From Chrysomallon squamiferum (Eukaryota; Mollusca; Gastropoda; Neomphalida; Peltospiridae): a stretch of DNA of 60,000 bases. The notes under the pieces are model-generated. The model ran no database searches. It saw nothing but the letters and a program-made list of their open reading frames with translations, and was not told the origin of the DNA. The position numbers and the translations under genes were made by a program. Below are positions 14,514 to 26,869 of this stretch, one piece after another (positions within the stretch are counted from its first letter, which is position 1; each line of letters starts with the position of its first letter). The DNA lies in NCBI GenBank assembly GCA_012295275.1, contig CM022679.1, positions 19,348,342 through 19,408,341 on the forward strand, written 5' to 3'.

Positions 14514-17500
14514 ACTGGTATCATTTTAAACATAATATTTAAAATTTTAAATTTATGGAAATATTCAAAAGTAGTCAAATATATGTAAACATTTCCTAAA
14601 CAAAATTTAGTTTGTTTCCTACATTTCATAAACACACTAACATAATCAATTCAATTTAAAAAGCAGACAAACAAAAAATAATAATAAAAAAAATTTAAAT
14701 TAAAAAATTTAAATGATTGATACAGGTAAAGTTTATATTTCCTAAGCATCAGTTTAATTGCACAACAGAATAATATCTATGATGTACTGGTGGTAAAATG
14801 TAAAGATAAATTCTTACATATTTAAAATAAAAAGAAATTACTGGATATAGTTTAAGAAACCCAAATGTGGTATTTGTCAATTTCAAATTTTATTTATGTT
14901 GATATTATAAATTACACTGATGGAAGGTACAAGCAAGCTGCTGGTATAGACTATATTTTTCTTCATTTAACTGAGTGTAGAAGTTAGATGGTCAGGTCAA
15001 AGAATAACTGGTGCACATGCCCTTAAATATAGTCTGTATTCAGTAGCAAATTAATATATTTTAAATCAAGATCAAGTTACAGAAATAATTCTTTGTCAGT
15101 GGGAAAAATTTAATTTAAATATTTATTTAGTCAAGATAAACGAAATTGATATAATGGATTACAATAACAACCAAGCAAAATCAAAGATAAAAAAATGATG
15201 TGATTTCTTGCTGGAAGCCACTACAAATAGCCCTAAGAAGTTTCTTCTTTTAGACTCTGTTATCATAACATTAATTAATTATGTTACCTAAAAGCCATTC
15301 ATTAAATAACTGACATGAACTAATTCCTGTCTTCTACTAAAAAAACTAAAACACATTCCAGGCATATTCATATTTATTACTTTTTTCTTTTTTTTTATTA
15401 CTGCAATTCATGTTAATTCTGATTTCTCTTTAACTATAGATTGATATTACCTTAACAGCTGAAGATTGATTATAGATGTGATACAAACCAGAATAGTATG
15501 TGGAATTATATTCAAAAATTCTCTGCAGAATATGGTGCTTTACTTGAAATGACAATTTTAATACCAGTGAAGGGATGAAGGAAGATAAGAAGGGAAAATG
15601 ATATTTTATTTGATTTATATTTTGATTTTGCACTTTTAAAATAAATAAAAATTCATATATGCACAATATAGATCTACATTCAGTTATAGTGTATTAAATG
15701 CCATTTAATATGTACACTATTTGAGAAATTCCATTATAAATTGCATTGCACAAACATAACCCAATTTCACATGCTTTCAATTATTCTGTTTATTTAAAAA
15801 CCTCATCAGGTTTTGGTTTTCTTCATATGTATGTGTGTGTACTGATCTAATAAAGTTATTTGGTTTCTATACAGTTTTGTTAGCAAATGATTCAATCTTT
15901 GAATAGAAATGATAATATTAATGTGCATAATTACCAATTAATTAATTTTCAGAATTTAGATAATATGATTTGCCAGAAGCCAAAAAGGGATAAATAATTA
16001 ATCCATGTAATTCTATAGCAGAGACATTTTAAAAATAAAATGTTTCTAATTTGTATTTACTTTTGATCTCTTTCTAACTGTTTATTGTATTCTTATGTTT
16101 ACTGCAGATGGATTTTATTACCACTGTGGATATCTTTAAAAGAATTATTTTTCATCATTTTATATATATTAATCTATCTGAAATTCTGTATTATTTTTTT
16201 TTATTATTTGGTTAGAATGTGATTTGGTTAGAAGCAAGATGTAATATTTACAGATACTATACACTAAAATTATTATGCTGTATTAATGTAATCTCAGCAA
16301 ATTTTGTAATGGAGAAAAGTTGCATAGTTTCCTATTAACTATTTGATATGTTCAGAAATGTTGCTTGTCACACAAAAACAGTGAAATCTCAGGTTAAATT
16401 TGCTGATATTGTGAGTCATGTCTAGTTCACGTGAAGTAGGTTTTCTCACAGATGTTAATAATTCTCTTGTGACCCTACCCATTGTCAAGTAAATGTGTAC
16501 CCCTCAACTGGTTATTTAAGGCTGGCAAACAGCAATAAAAATACCTGAAGCAATTTACTATTGTATGAAAACACTTCACTGTTTTAACAGTTTGATACAT
16601 TTTGTATCTAAATTTTGAGAACAGAATATTATTTTTATGGCCTTAGATCAATGATTTTGATAAAAACAAAAACAAAAACAAAAAAATTCAGGTACAAGAA
16701 CATTTTTGTATTGCTCTGAAGTTATTGCCTCTTCATTATTTTAAGATTTCCTATTTTATAATTGCATATAATTTATACTTTATTTATTTATTTATTCAAA
16801 GATGTGAAAATTTTCCAAAAAAGTACTAAAATAGAAGAAAGAAATAGAAAATGAAAACATTAAATTTTACATGAATAAAGAATGTATGTATCATAATGAA
16901 CCCACATTATCAGCTTTGGGAGATAAAAAAGCAAGTTATTCAATTTATTTTCCAAATATAATTTTACATCTCTTAAAACTTTATCCTGTAAATGGGCTGT
17001 GAACATAAAAATATATAAAAAATTAGCATTAAGTTTTTTGTTTAGATTAGCAAATGCCAGTGTATTTATTCATACTTTGTATAATCCCTAACATTAGGTA
17101 ACTTTTAAAGATTACTGTAGAGAGGACTGTTTAATGACACTGAAATGTAATATTTTATACAGTTTACACATAAAAAGAAAATAATTAACAGTATAGTATG
17201 TTAAACATGCAGGATACTGTGATACTAATGTCTACTTTGTAACACCTACTTTGTACTGTAACCTAGATTTGAAATCTGAATAACTGTGCAAATGAATAAT
17301 TCATTAAATTCACTCAAAGGGAGAAATCTGTTGAAATGTATATTTGAGATGTGGAAACAAGACTTTCCCACACAGATTAAATCATCAGATGTATGTTAAA
17401 TGCTGTTAATTTTACCATAATTTACACTGTAATTTAATCTATGTTGTGTTTATTTACATGTAGAGTTAGACGTTCATGTCTGAATGATTATAAAATTTAT

Positions 17501-20500
17501 TACATCTGCCTTTCAAGTTTTAAAAAATACATTCATACATACTTCACACTGCAGAATTAAAATATTTTGAATTCATTCTCTTTCTGTGTACATTAATATT
17601 TCTTCTTTTTTTAAATTCAGAAATTTTATTTCTTAATTAATGAAATATAAAAATAAGCTTTTTGTTTTCTGTAATATGTTCTAACAGCATCATTATTTTA
17701 GAATAAATGCATTATTAAAAATCTGTTAAGTTGTTGGGAAAATCTTTAAATGACCATCAACGTTACTTTATGATGTATGACCTTCATTAAAAGTTTTCCA
17801 TTCTTCACATAACATTTAGGCAAGGCTGTTGAAAAACATTTTTTATTTAAGTTATCAATAGCTGTATTACATTTAACCTTTTTTTTTTTTTTAACTTAAT
17901 TTAAACAAAATGCACTTAATGTGCAGATTATGGGTGGAATTTTTACCACTGTTAACTGACAGCTACATGTGATTTTTAAGGATTAAACAAACATGCATCG
18001 GCTGTATCCTAGTAATGAAAATTTTTGTTCTGAGTAGCCAGCACTAGTAAACTGGTGACCAACATGGTTAAGAGGTGTTAGCATCTGTCACATGTAGACA
18101 CTAATACTTGACCAAATCACATGACATTTGACATACTCCAAATTAGGTTTGCTGTTGCTATAATGCAGGACAAATATTTTAAGAAGAGGTTGAGCTGTCA
18201 GTCTAATACCTAAATTAATTATTTTATTATCAATGTTGATGCTTTTTCTTGCAATAAATAAAGTCAGGTAAATGGCATTGAACTATCTACCCCATTATAT
18301 ACTGTGAATTTAACATTACTAGTTTAATTTTAACTTCTGTTTTAAATGTTGTTTCTTACATAAGTCTGTTAATACTAGTTTTCATTACACAGTGTTTTGT
18401 TTGGGTTTTATTTAATAATTTTAGACATTTCTGTGAATGTTCAAGGTTTTGAAAATTATTCTGGAGAACAAAGACCTGTCAAAGGATTAGTAATATAACA
18501 TTCATACGAAAAATTCAGAAAAAAAAAAAAAAAAAATAGATATTAAAGTCAATTATTAAAGCTAGAAATATATATGTAATATTTTTTCAGATAACATTCT
18601 TCTTACCACAATACTAGTCTTTGTATCAACTACTGTTGAAATATTTTACTGTACTTATTTCTGCTATCTGAATCCTAGTTTTCCAATTTAACATATTGAT
18701 TAGCCTGTAATGCTCAATCAATGTTAACAACCAGCAATAAAAGTTACAAGCAAACAAATGTTGCAACCAACACAGTGAATGAAAAGGAAGCAGTGCTGAT
18801 GAGTGCCAGCTTCAGGAGCTTGCTTGTTTTCTTTTTTCTGGCTTTATCATTAAAACAAATTAATAATACACTTAACATCTAAAAAACACCAATTTAATTT
18901 TAAAACTTCTCACACCATATTTTATTTAATATAAAGTTTATGTTAATGTGATTTAATTTACTTACTGATGAAGTAAAGTAAACAAAACCATAATTATGAA
19001 AATATTTGGAAAATAAATTTAAATTATGTAAAATTATTATATGGTTGTAAGATATATACACTTAAAATATTTTCCAAATGCTTCAGATAATCAAAATATA
19101 TATTAGCAATATTTATGTAAATATTTGGATTATCACAAATATTTTTAAACACCTTTAAGTGATTTGAAACAGAAACAGAAAGACAAAGTTGAACATTCCT
19201 GTAAAAAAAACAGAACAAAAATAGACAATATAGATTGTTTCTTGTTTGTTTAAGAACTAAGTCTAGATACAAAGATTCTGTAAGAAGAGATCTTTGATTT
19301 GACATAGTACAGATTACAATGGATACATATATTTTATTGATAATGTTGTCACAACAGATGCTGCTGAATAGTCAGTACAGTTTTTTTAACCCAAATTAAA
19401 CAATGCACTATTAAACTGTATAAATACGTGTGTATGTGTGTGTATGATGTAAATTGCCTCCTATGTACATCAATGAATCAATTAATTTATGTTAGACTAT
19501 AGCAATAATTTAAACCAAAAATTTTGATCTATTCATATAATGCACAGAAATCAAAAATAGCTGTACTTCCAAAAAAAAAAAACCCACTAAAATGTATGTG
19601 GAATAAATTAATCTCTTTTCATCATTACTTGTTGTTGGTGTTGCCATAGTAGATGTTGTCAAACATTTATACTAACCATTGAACAGTTATCACCCTGTAC
19701 CATGTAAGTTAGTAAACAAGATGGTCTTATATTAGAAGTTAATTTTAAATATTAATTAGAGGTAGGTGAAAAAGTTACTTGGTTCTTGCTTTCAGCATGC
19801 AAGCATGTGTGCTAAAGAAATTGAAATTAATTATTAATTATTGTGAAAGGTTGCACATTAATAATAAATAATTTTTACAAAAAGGAATCACTTGGCAACG
19901 TGTCTCATAAATAATTTTATAATAAAATTCTTTATTTTATTAATTTTAAGAGATTACAAATGTATACATATAAACTGTAGGTGAAAAACTATTATTGTGT
20001 AACTGGCTTTCCAATCTCAGTGAATGCTTCCACTGAGAGATGAATATTGGGATATATTATTTCTAATTACTAGTTTTTGTTTTAATATTCACTAAAGAAA
20101 TTTCTCATTTAATGTGAATTATGATGACTTTCACTTTACAAAGTTTTTCCATCCAGCTTAAGACGACATGCTATACATGATAATCTGAATTAAAAATATT
20201 TCATCTATTAATTTACTACATCTAGTGTTAAGATTAAGATGAAAGTTAATTTGACTTAATTCAGCAGAATAATATTCATATCTTAACTTTATGGTCAATC
20301 TAATTAATGACTAAATTGAAAGATATTAGTTGATAATAACTGATAAACTGTTGTGCAATTAATGTAATCCAAGATGATCTGTGACATATCAAACTTGACA
20401 AAGTCACTTAAACAAATTTGTCATTTTGACAGTTGTTTGAGATATTCAAACCACATCCTTCTTACAGCCAACATGTATTTCTGGAGGATCATGGGATTAG

Positions 20501-20735
20501 CTACTCAAACATACTGTACGTGCCTGACACAGCATTGTGGGACTGAACATACAACAGAGAGTGTGATTAAGCCTAAAACAACTCACATCAGATCTGGCCG
20601 AAATCTGTGGATGATAGCACAAAATGCCAAACCACTTTTGAAGGAAGTAGTCATGTCTTTCACCTCAACATCACGGTAACCTTCAGTCATCTTCCGACAC
20701 CACATCTGAAGTCCTTTAATTTTAGTTAAAGCCAT
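615..20735 (-). CDS. MICALL: MICAL-like protein (MICALL1/MICALL2 family), complete, 11 coding exons
   Basis: Coding exons in transcript order: 20587-20735, 14266-14314, 12229-12370, 11844-11974, 8803-11496, 7355-7469, 2769-2868, 2444-2517, 1938-2052, 1558-1604, 615-664. They join in frame to about 1221 aa, and every intron is GT-AG. The order is a calponin-homology domain (about 1-115), a partial LIM domain (173-197), a Lys/Ser/Pro-rich disordered linker encoded by one 2.7-kb exon, and a C-terminal bMERB coiled coil (about 1056-1221). Family members are Rab8/Rab13/Rab35 effectors that link recycling endosomes to actin. They lack the FAD monooxygenase domain of true MICALs, and none is encoded here. 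The start is the ATG at 20735 (MALTKIKG), in the context AAAGATGG; the frame upstream of it reaches a stop with no earlier ATG. I saw no NPF (EHD-binding) motif. Family assignment is firm; MICALL1 versus MICALL2 is not resolved, and a single invertebrate gene may match both. Confidence 0.93.
919..943 (+). repeat. (TG)n microsatellite
   Basis: About twelve TG units in the last intron of the MICAL-like gene. Confidence 0.9.
1032..1077 (+). repeat. (AAAT)n microsatellite
   Basis: Imperfect AATA/AAAT tetranucleotide run in the last intron of the MICAL-like gene. Confidence 0.8.
1450..1511 (+). repeat. TTTA/ATT/poly-T low-complexity tract
   Basis: TTTA units pass into ATT units and then a T run, about 50 nt downstream (minus strand) of MICAL-like exon 10. 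Confidence 0.8.
2266..2346 (+). repeat. Tandem repeat, unit about 27 bp, about three copies
   Basis: The unit GAAATGTAAATATTTAGTTT plus TATATTA repeats about three times, in the intron between bMERB exons 8 and 9 of the MICAL-like gene. The first copy is slightly diverged. Confidence 0.7.
2869..7354 (-). other. Large intron inside the bMERB region (MICAL-like intron 6)
   Basis: About 4.5 kb of AT-rich intron. The flanking exons join smoothly (SIRNG then [10 protein letters not shown], with an Ala codon split), so no exon is missing. It contains a 64-bp tandem duplication at 3787-3913 and short ATT/TTA runs. No recognisable gene, RNA or mobile element was seen. Confidence 0.6.
3787..3913 (+). 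repeat. Tandem duplication, unit about 64 bp
   Basis: Positions 3787-3850 and 3851-3913 are adjacent near-copies sharing ATGATTTTTGCTATGTACAA at the start and TGACTGAAAA at the end. It lies in MICAL-like intron 6. Confidence 0.8.
7470..8802 (-). other. Intron 5 of the MICAL-like gene
   Basis: AT-rich intron between the 2.7-kb linker exon and the first bMERB exon. I see no feature in it beyond short homopolymer runs. Confidence 0.6.
11377..11451 (-). other. MICALL: Half LIM domain: first zinc finger only
   Basis: Residues Cys173, Cys176, His194 and Cys197 form the CxxC...HxxC first zinc site of a LIM domain, with the family-like core [19 protein letters not shown]. In a complete LIM domain the next residues begin the second finger (CxxC). 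Here the protein continues [10 protein letters not shown] into low-complexity sequence, and no second Cys/His set follows in this exon. The reading frame is open throughout and there is no splice site in the right place, so this looks like real loss of the second finger. A mis-assembled or skipped micro-exon cannot be excluded from one sequence. Confidence 0.8.
12140..12160 (+). repeat. (TA)n microsatellite
   Basis: About ten TA units in MICAL-like intron 3. Confidence 0.8.
12371..14265 (-). other. Intron 2 of the MICAL-like gene
   Basis: About 1.9 kb of AT-rich intron between CH exons 2 and 3. It holds a pair of diverged direct repeats (about 12735-12830 and 13010-13095), listed separately. 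No coding sequence was recognised. Confidence 0.6.
12735..13095 (+). repeat. Pair of diverged direct repeats
   Basis: About 12735-12830 and 13010-13095 share ATAAATGGTTGTA, ATCTGCAT, AAATTTTAGCTAAGTA and a following CAAAAAG block in the same order, separated by about 275 bp. They lie in MICAL-like intron 2. Similarity is moderate. Confidence 0.55.
14315..20586 (-). other. Intron 1 of the MICAL-like gene (6.3 kb)
   Basis: The longest intron in the window, splitting the CH domain after its first two-thirds of exon 1. It contains an (ATT)n run at about 14479-14511, a poly-A run near 18519-18537, and several patches of less AT-rich, non-repetitive sequence (about 16370-16560, 18000-18200, 18700-18850). 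No exon or known element was recognised; these patches could be regulatory. Confidence 0.5.
14479..14511 (+). repeat. (ATT)n microsatellite
   Basis: About eleven ATT units at the end of MICAL-like intron 1 nearest CH exon 2. Confidence 0.85.
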
Positions 20736-20851
20736 CTTTCCGGAGTGTGGACTCTGTGTACCTGTGTTTTCTGTCAGTAGCAAGTTAATATATCCATTCA
20801 GTGGACTTTGACATTCCACCTCACTTCATACTTTATAATTTTTCTTTTTAT
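20736..20851 (-). other. MICALL: Probable 5' UTR part of MICAL-like exon, with two short upstream ORFs
   Basis: A strong acceptor (TTTATTTTTCAG on the minus strand) ends at 20852, so the exon carrying the start codon probably begins at 20851. That leaves 116 nt of leader before the ATG at 20735. The leader holds two ATGs out of frame with the main start: a minimal ORF ATG-AAG-TGA and a 9-codon ORF. Both end before the main start, so they could lower translation. The leader is too AT-rich and stop-laden to extend the protein. Confidence 0.55.
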
Positions 20852-20866
20852 CTGAAAAATAAAATA

Positions 20867-20953
20867 TTTTGGAAATGATGTTATAGTCAGAGCAGTAATC
20901 ACGTTTATTACTATGAATTGTTAAAATCATTTTCTTATATTTTTAGTAATAAT
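20867..20953 (+). repeat. Dispersed repeat, copy A
   Basis: About 88 bp nearly identical in the same orientation to 31944-32031. Shared cores are GATGTTATAGTCAGAGCAGT and TGAATTGTTAAAATCATTTT. Copy A lies just upstream of the exon carrying the MICAL-like start codon. There is no ORF or known family match. Confidence 0.75.
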
Positions 20954-21795
20954 AACAGTAACAATAATAATAAATTACTGAACAAAGCACTTTATAATAA
21001 AAAGAAAAGTTATGTTAGTACCTTATACATTGAATTATAGTTCATTGTTATTATATTATACTACGTATAGAATTAAAAAACAAAATGAAATTTGTTTTTA
21101 AAAATAAAGAAATTTCATTAAAAATTAAGTTTATTATGATTTCATTAAAAGTTTATTTATTATTTATTAACTCGTTTGGATTTAATTATTACTGCACAAA
21201 CTTGCTTCACACCAGAGTGTAAACTGATAAACAACACAACAAAAATATGTTTGCTTAGCTAACAAAGATCAACCTTTTGTGTTATAAAATGATAAAGCCT
21301 AATTGTTTGCTTAAAACCAATAAAAGCTTGAACTTGTAAAAGGACCTGTTGTTTTGTAAACAAAATCAGGTTTTTCTACAAACCTTTTTGATCTGTTCTA
21401 CTAGTATTAATTTAAAAAATTATATTTCACTTTTAAAGTTTTATTTAATAAAATTTTCTTGTATGGAAATTTTTGTTTATATAATAATAATTATTTTTTT
21501 GAATATTCATTAATCTTCAAGCCAAATTATTTACTGTATTAAAACAAACAACACATTAAGTTAAAAAAACAAGTGAACAATGCTTAATTAGCTAAACATT
21601 TTATGCAGCTATTAATATCTTTTTAATATTTGTTATTCTTTATGAGAACTAATTTTGCTGTAATTAGTATAGAAAGTAAATATGTATGTTAATGCAAAAA
21701 CAAACTTATTCACATAAAATAAACAAATATTAATTAGTAAACAATAACAACTTTTTATAAACCACCTAATCACTACTATCTTCCACAAATTAAAA

Positions 21796-21804
21796 ACACA
21801 CACA

Positions 21805-21859
<55 letters not shown>
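21796..21859 (+). repeat. (CA)n microsatellite
   Basis: About 31 CA units with one AAA interruption near the start, in the spacer upstream of the MICAL-like start exon. A minus-strand ORF across it is an artefact of the repeat. Confidence 0.9.
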
Positions 21860-21861
<2 letters not shown>

Positions 21862-21971
21862 TGGTTTTTATACCGTGACACACATTTACCTGATTATATA
21901 TTTTAACTGAGGATTCAAAACAGCCCACACAGAGTACAAGTAACCTAACTTCTTATTAACGTCTTTCTCAC

Positions 21972-22240
21972 CTTAACAAGCAGCAGGAAGTAAAGTTACT
22001 AGCACCTGACAGTGTACAGACCATGTGACCTCAGGCCATATAGCAAACACTAAGTGTTGACAAGCCTGGCATAGCCAACTTAAAGCTCATTACACAGGCA
22101 ATAAACAAACTGACCAAGGCTTGAATTAACAAATCACTTAGACAATATGTCAGGTGAGAGACCAGCCATCCTGAATTAGCTGTCTGTAACCGACTATCAG
22201 TCACATTTCTGACTAGCCTTGACACTGTCTGTTTGGACAC
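21972..22240 (-). other. Possible non-coding first exon / promoter area of the MICAL-like gene
   Basis: On the minus strand a good donor (GTTAAG|GTGAGA) ends a candidate exon at 21972, which could splice to the acceptor at 20852. The stretch is less AT-rich than its surroundings and lacks the simple repeats on either side. It reads open for 69 codons on the minus strand, but I recognise no protein in it. The 5' boundary is a guess. Transcript data would settle it. Confidence 0.3.
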
Positions 22241-25200
22241 CTACATTATCATCATTTCTCCAATACACACTGATCTGTGAATGAAAACAATCAATATGCG
22301 ACAATGTATCAATGTGTGAAACATTTCTGTGCAACTAGTCATAATTCTGATTATTTTACAAACCAATAAATACACTATTCATGCAAACAAATTGAATATA
22401 TATATATGTTTATTTAATGGTTTTTCAAAAAACAAGCCATTCTCAGATACTGAGATTTAAACATACAGTTAATGCTTGTGTGAAAAGAAAATTCAGTCTT
22501 CATGTACTATTATCAATAATTATCTTACATAGAAAATATATTCATTGACAAAATTATTTATCATAACCCTAACCATACAAATCATAACTGGCACAAAGAA
22601 ATATAGCTTTAAAATTATAAAACTGGCATGTTAAATAAAATGTTTTGAAAACTTTTTTAATAATGTCATAATTTTGCTATTAAAACTGGCAATAACATCT
22701 TGTGATGCTCCAAAAACAAAATTTCAATATTTTTCACTTCCTTTGTGATATATAATATGCAAAAAAACCAACAACAAACAATTCAAAATATTATATTCAA
22801 AATATTAAATGAGAATCAAGCTATCATTAAATTATGAATTTTCCTAAGTCAGTTTAAAAACAATAATAATAAAAATACCAGAAAAAAACAAAACATATAG
22901 CAGCATTTAATGTTTGTTGCACATTCTGAAATAATCATGAGATTCAATAAATATGGAATAATAATGTGTTTTTTATTAAAAGTTGTTTTTAAATTTAAAC
23001 CATGAAAAAACTTTTTTCCATAACAAAATATCATAATTTAAAAAAACAAAACAAAAAAACCTTCATATTTCATTATTTCAATTACACAGTTTTCATGAAA
23101 GTCTGAGAAAGTTTGTTTCCAGAAAGACAAATTTATAGATATTTTATTACGTATTTTTCAATCTAGAAAATGTATGTATTGTGATACAATCTAATAGATG
23201 ATGTTCAGAAATGTGTTGATTTATAACAAACAAAAATTGTTATTTTCCTTTTACTGAATTTCATATTTTTATTTGATGAAAATATTGATACTATTCACCA
23301 CTTGTTTCTTTTCTTTTTCTGTTTTTAATCTTTTCTTTTCTTTTTTTTTCTTTTTTTTTATTGTCTTGTATCAAATATACAGCAAGAGAAACAAAGAGCT
23401 TAGAAGCAAGTCTAGGCAGGATTTTATCAGGCAGCCAGTAATTATACAGACAGCTGTTAAATAATAAAAATAGAGTGGACAGTATTATTTCACATGAAAA
23501 GCAACTACATTATATTAAATCTTAAATGACACCTGTTCAAATAACACACTGCAAATCTAAGCACATTTCATAGCCTAAAACAGTATCAGTGAATTTTTTT
23601 ATATATATTTTATATGCTGTTTTTTTTTTTTCTTTGTATCTGTTGCTTTTCACCATCTAGCACATAGGAATATAACTATGCCCATAACAGAAAACAGACC
23701 AAGAGCTCTGATGAAAGCTTGACTGCTCTTAAAGTGCCTAAGTTTAAATTCATTGGAAATTCCATCGTTTTATTAATCATTTTGTTTTTCTAGGTTCATG
23801 ATAAAACTACAAGTCTGATAAGTTAAAACATTACTTTAATTATCTATGTTATAAGGATATATAATCTAGCTAAATATAAGAATATAAACCTGAAAGTCAT
23901 GAAAACATTCCCCAAAAATAATTTCAGATAATTAACAGAAAATATAGTGTAAATAATATCATTTTCTCAACAATTTAATACACAAATTAGAGAATTCATA
24001 TTAGGTGAATAAAAGGCCAATGAGTAAAAGTATTTCAAGCAGATGAGAAATTGTAATATTCATCATGTTGTTCTGTTAACAGTAAAGTAATACAAAATTG
24101 TCAAACTGAAAAACTAAATGAAATCAATGGTTTTATTTTTCAACTCACCACTCTAGAGAGTAGTATATTCAAGAGCACCAATTTTATTTTCACATATAAA
24201 AACTGTATATCAAAATAAAATAGTTGTAAAACAACAACGTTTATTTTTTAATGAAAACTTTTCAAAATTGTCTTCAAGATCTAAATCAGCAATTAAACAC
24301 TAAAGAAGTAACTTTGAAAAATATATGTAAAACACAAAGTTAAAATGGTTCTGCCAAAATGTTTTATCTAGTCATATCTTGCCTCTATTTATAGTGATCA
24401 TAATATATATACATAAAACACCAGATTTTAATTGATCACATGTTTTAAAACACTATTTTATCAGCATTTGTAAAATGAAAAGCCAAAATAACCATTATAA
24501 AGTCAGTTCACATACCTTCTTGTAATTACGCAACTATTCATCTTACAAATATTTACTTTAATAAAATTAATTTTTTTCTTTTTCAAATAACATATATAAT
24601 TATATTAACCAGAAAAATGCATTTTCGTTACCATACTCTAGTCAAACAATTTTTAAAAATGTGCTTCTTGTTATATCCAGAGCAAACTCAGCTTTACAAC
24701 AGTCAGTATGTCCTAAATGTGTTTCCTTTTACTGGTCTTACACACATAACATGTGACTTGCAAAATAGGTTAAATATATACATCAAAATAATACGAAATA
24801 TAGACAGCTGTTTAACCATACATATACAAATAAATTTAAATTTATATATAATTTAATTAAAGTCATGGTATTATTTTTATCTCCCATTCCAACCTATTTC
24901 CTTGAAATATTTTCTTGCAATACACCAATTTGAAAATAATGAACAACCTATATGGGAGATACAGTCACTAATGTAATGTCAAATTGTTTTTCCGTTGTTG
25001 TTTGTTTTTAGGCATGAATACATTTTCATTTTGGTTTAGTGTTAATATAGGAATTTTTTTGAGTGGAAGCATTTATTTTTGCTGTTGTTATTTTTTATTT
25101 CCTTTCATTTTATTTATATATTTTAACTGTACAGAATATTAAACTACTAAAGTATATAAATTTTAATTTGGATCTTTATATTATTATTATTATTATTTTT

Positions 25201-25455
25201 TTTTTTTTTTAAATTATTATATTAAAATTGATTTTAAAACTGCATTATTTGCTATTACCACTTAATTTTTTTTAAATTACTGTCAACAGTTTCTAGCTAC
25301 ATATCAAACGTACGAAGGAAACAAATAGTGAAATACCATTAGTGTCATATCATGTATTTGCCATTTAACACTCACTACCTTCCGGCTGTCTGAGTGTCTC
25401 TCTCTGTATCTATATATAATTATATAGATAGACTGACTGACTGATACATTTAAAA

Positions 25456-25457
<2 letters not shown>

Positions 25458-25542
<85 letters not shown>
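25458..25542 (+). repeat. (TTA)n followed by a long poly-T tract
   Basis: About 15 TTA units run directly into about 40 consecutive T, then A-rich sequence. On the minus strand this is a poly-A tract, as might be left by a retroposed element, but no element body was recognised. Confidence 0.85.
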
Positions 25543-25548
<6 letters not shown>

Positions 25549-26170
25549 GAAAAGAAAAGGAAATTAATAAAATCAGTGAAGAAAAAGGAAATAGTTACCT
25601 TCTAAATTTGTCATATAAATTTAGATTATGGTTTATACTAAGATGTAGATTAACACCAGTGATTTTTTTACATTTAAAACTAACCTGTTTACCTGGCGCA
25701 CCTGTCAATGCTGAAGTGATTTCAGAGTTTGCGATTTAATTTCTGAACTTGCTTACATGAGATCAATTATTAACAGGAACAGTCAGTGAAATAGTACAAT
25801 TAATATACTTTTAGCTAAAAGCGAACAAAAACATAATGACACTTACTTATTTCTCATACAGTGTAAGAAGCTGAATTTTTAACTTGTTGATCTTCCCTCA
25901 CATTTCAGGTGAATGCGGCTTATTAAATAGGTCCCAATATTAAAGAATTCCATATTATAACCAACCCGACATTACTTACTATAACCAGTTTCACTTAAAA
26001 TGGCCTGGGACAATAACAAAATGTGAATTAACTTTATGCGATCAGTTTTATTTAATTAGTATTTCTTACGATTTCCTTTTTCTTTTTTTATTATTATTAT
26101 TATTTTTTTTTTGTTCATGTTTCAAAACTATAATTATGTTATTTATTTATAAATAATTTAAATGCATCTA

Positions 26171-26172
<2 letters not shown>

Positions 26173-26230
<58 letters not shown>
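26173..26230 (+). repeat. (TA)n microsatellite
   Basis: About 29 TA units upstream of WDR90; self-complementary and able to extrude as a cruciform. Confidence 0.9.
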
Positions 26231-26234
<4 letters not shown>

Positions 26235-26429
26235 CATAGGTACATATTATTCAGTTTAATGGATTCTAGAAAAATATTTATTTTATTATATTTTTTCTAT
26301 CAACACACTGAATCACTGATACCTAGCAATATTTTTGAAATTACTTAATTTTTATTATTTATTATTTTATATTAGATATTAGACTAAGTAACATTTAAAA
26401 CAATGCCACTAATGCAAGTATAGTTGCTG

Positions 26430-26431
<2 letters not shown>

Positions 26432-26492
<61 letters not shown>
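26432..26492 (+). repeat. (ATT)n microsatellite
   Basis: About 20 ATT units about 380 bp upstream of the proposed WDR90 start codon. Confidence 0.9.
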
Positions 26493-26495
<3 letters not shown>

Positions 26496-26869
26496 ATATC
26501 AAAGTTGTTTTGCTTTATTAAAGTATGGGTCCAAAGGAATCAGGAACATTATAAGCTTGGGGCCTACATGACTCATCCACTGGTAATAGATTAGAAGTAT
26601 TTCATAACAGTTCAGTCTAGTAACATTGATTACTATAGTCTCGGACAAGGACAGCTGTTTCTATTGACCAAGGAATCGAGACTTTCTTTCTAAACTGTGG
26701 GAATGCCTTTGTTACGCTTTTTACATTTATTTGAATATATCTGATATAAGATCAGTCAATACCAAAATAAGTATGGCGGTAAAAGCAAAACATTGATATC
26801 GTCATTGATTGTCAAATATCAAGATATTCAATATACAGCTAAAACAGAAGCAATAGTTCAGGATCAGTC

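Larger units (their letters stand above)
12229..20735 (-). other. MICALL: Calponin-homology domain of the MICAL-like protein (coding exons 1-3)
   Basis: Exon 1 (20587-20735) encodes the first CH helices, including [14 protein letters not shown] and [16 protein letters not shown]. Exon 2 (14266-14314) adds [16 protein letters not shown]. Exon 3 (12229-12370) adds [15 protein letters not shown] and the [18 protein letters not shown] end. These are the signature blocks of the single type-2 CH domain in MICAL and MICALL proteins. Both junctions keep frame: exon 1 ends two bases into an Ile codon completed by exon 2. A single CH domain of this type usually does not bind F-actin strongly alone. In the mammalian family it folds back on the C-terminal coiled coil (known for the family, not visible here). 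Confidence 0.95.
20852..26869. other. Spacer between the divergent MICAL-like and WDR90 genes
   Basis: About 6 kb of mostly AT-rich DNA between two genes that point away from each other, so both promoters should lie here. It holds (CA)n at about 21796-21859, (TTA)n plus a long poly-T at 25458-25542, (TA)n at 26173-26230 and (ATT)n at 26432-26492. No coding exon was recognised. The 400 bp before 26870 have no simple repeats and are the likely WDR90 promoter. Confidence 0.5.

Noticed and set aside
20736-20819. N-terminal extension of the MICAL-like protein from an upstream GTG
   Set aside because: There is no ATG in that frame before a stop, and the conserved CH domain begins at the ATG at 20735.
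21633-21881. Minus-strand open frame with a long Cys-Val run
   Set aside because: It is a translation of the CA microsatellite.
25458-25542. Poly-T tract as the tail of a LINE or SINE
   Set aside because: No element body, target-site duplication or reverse-transcriptase sequence was recognised next to it.
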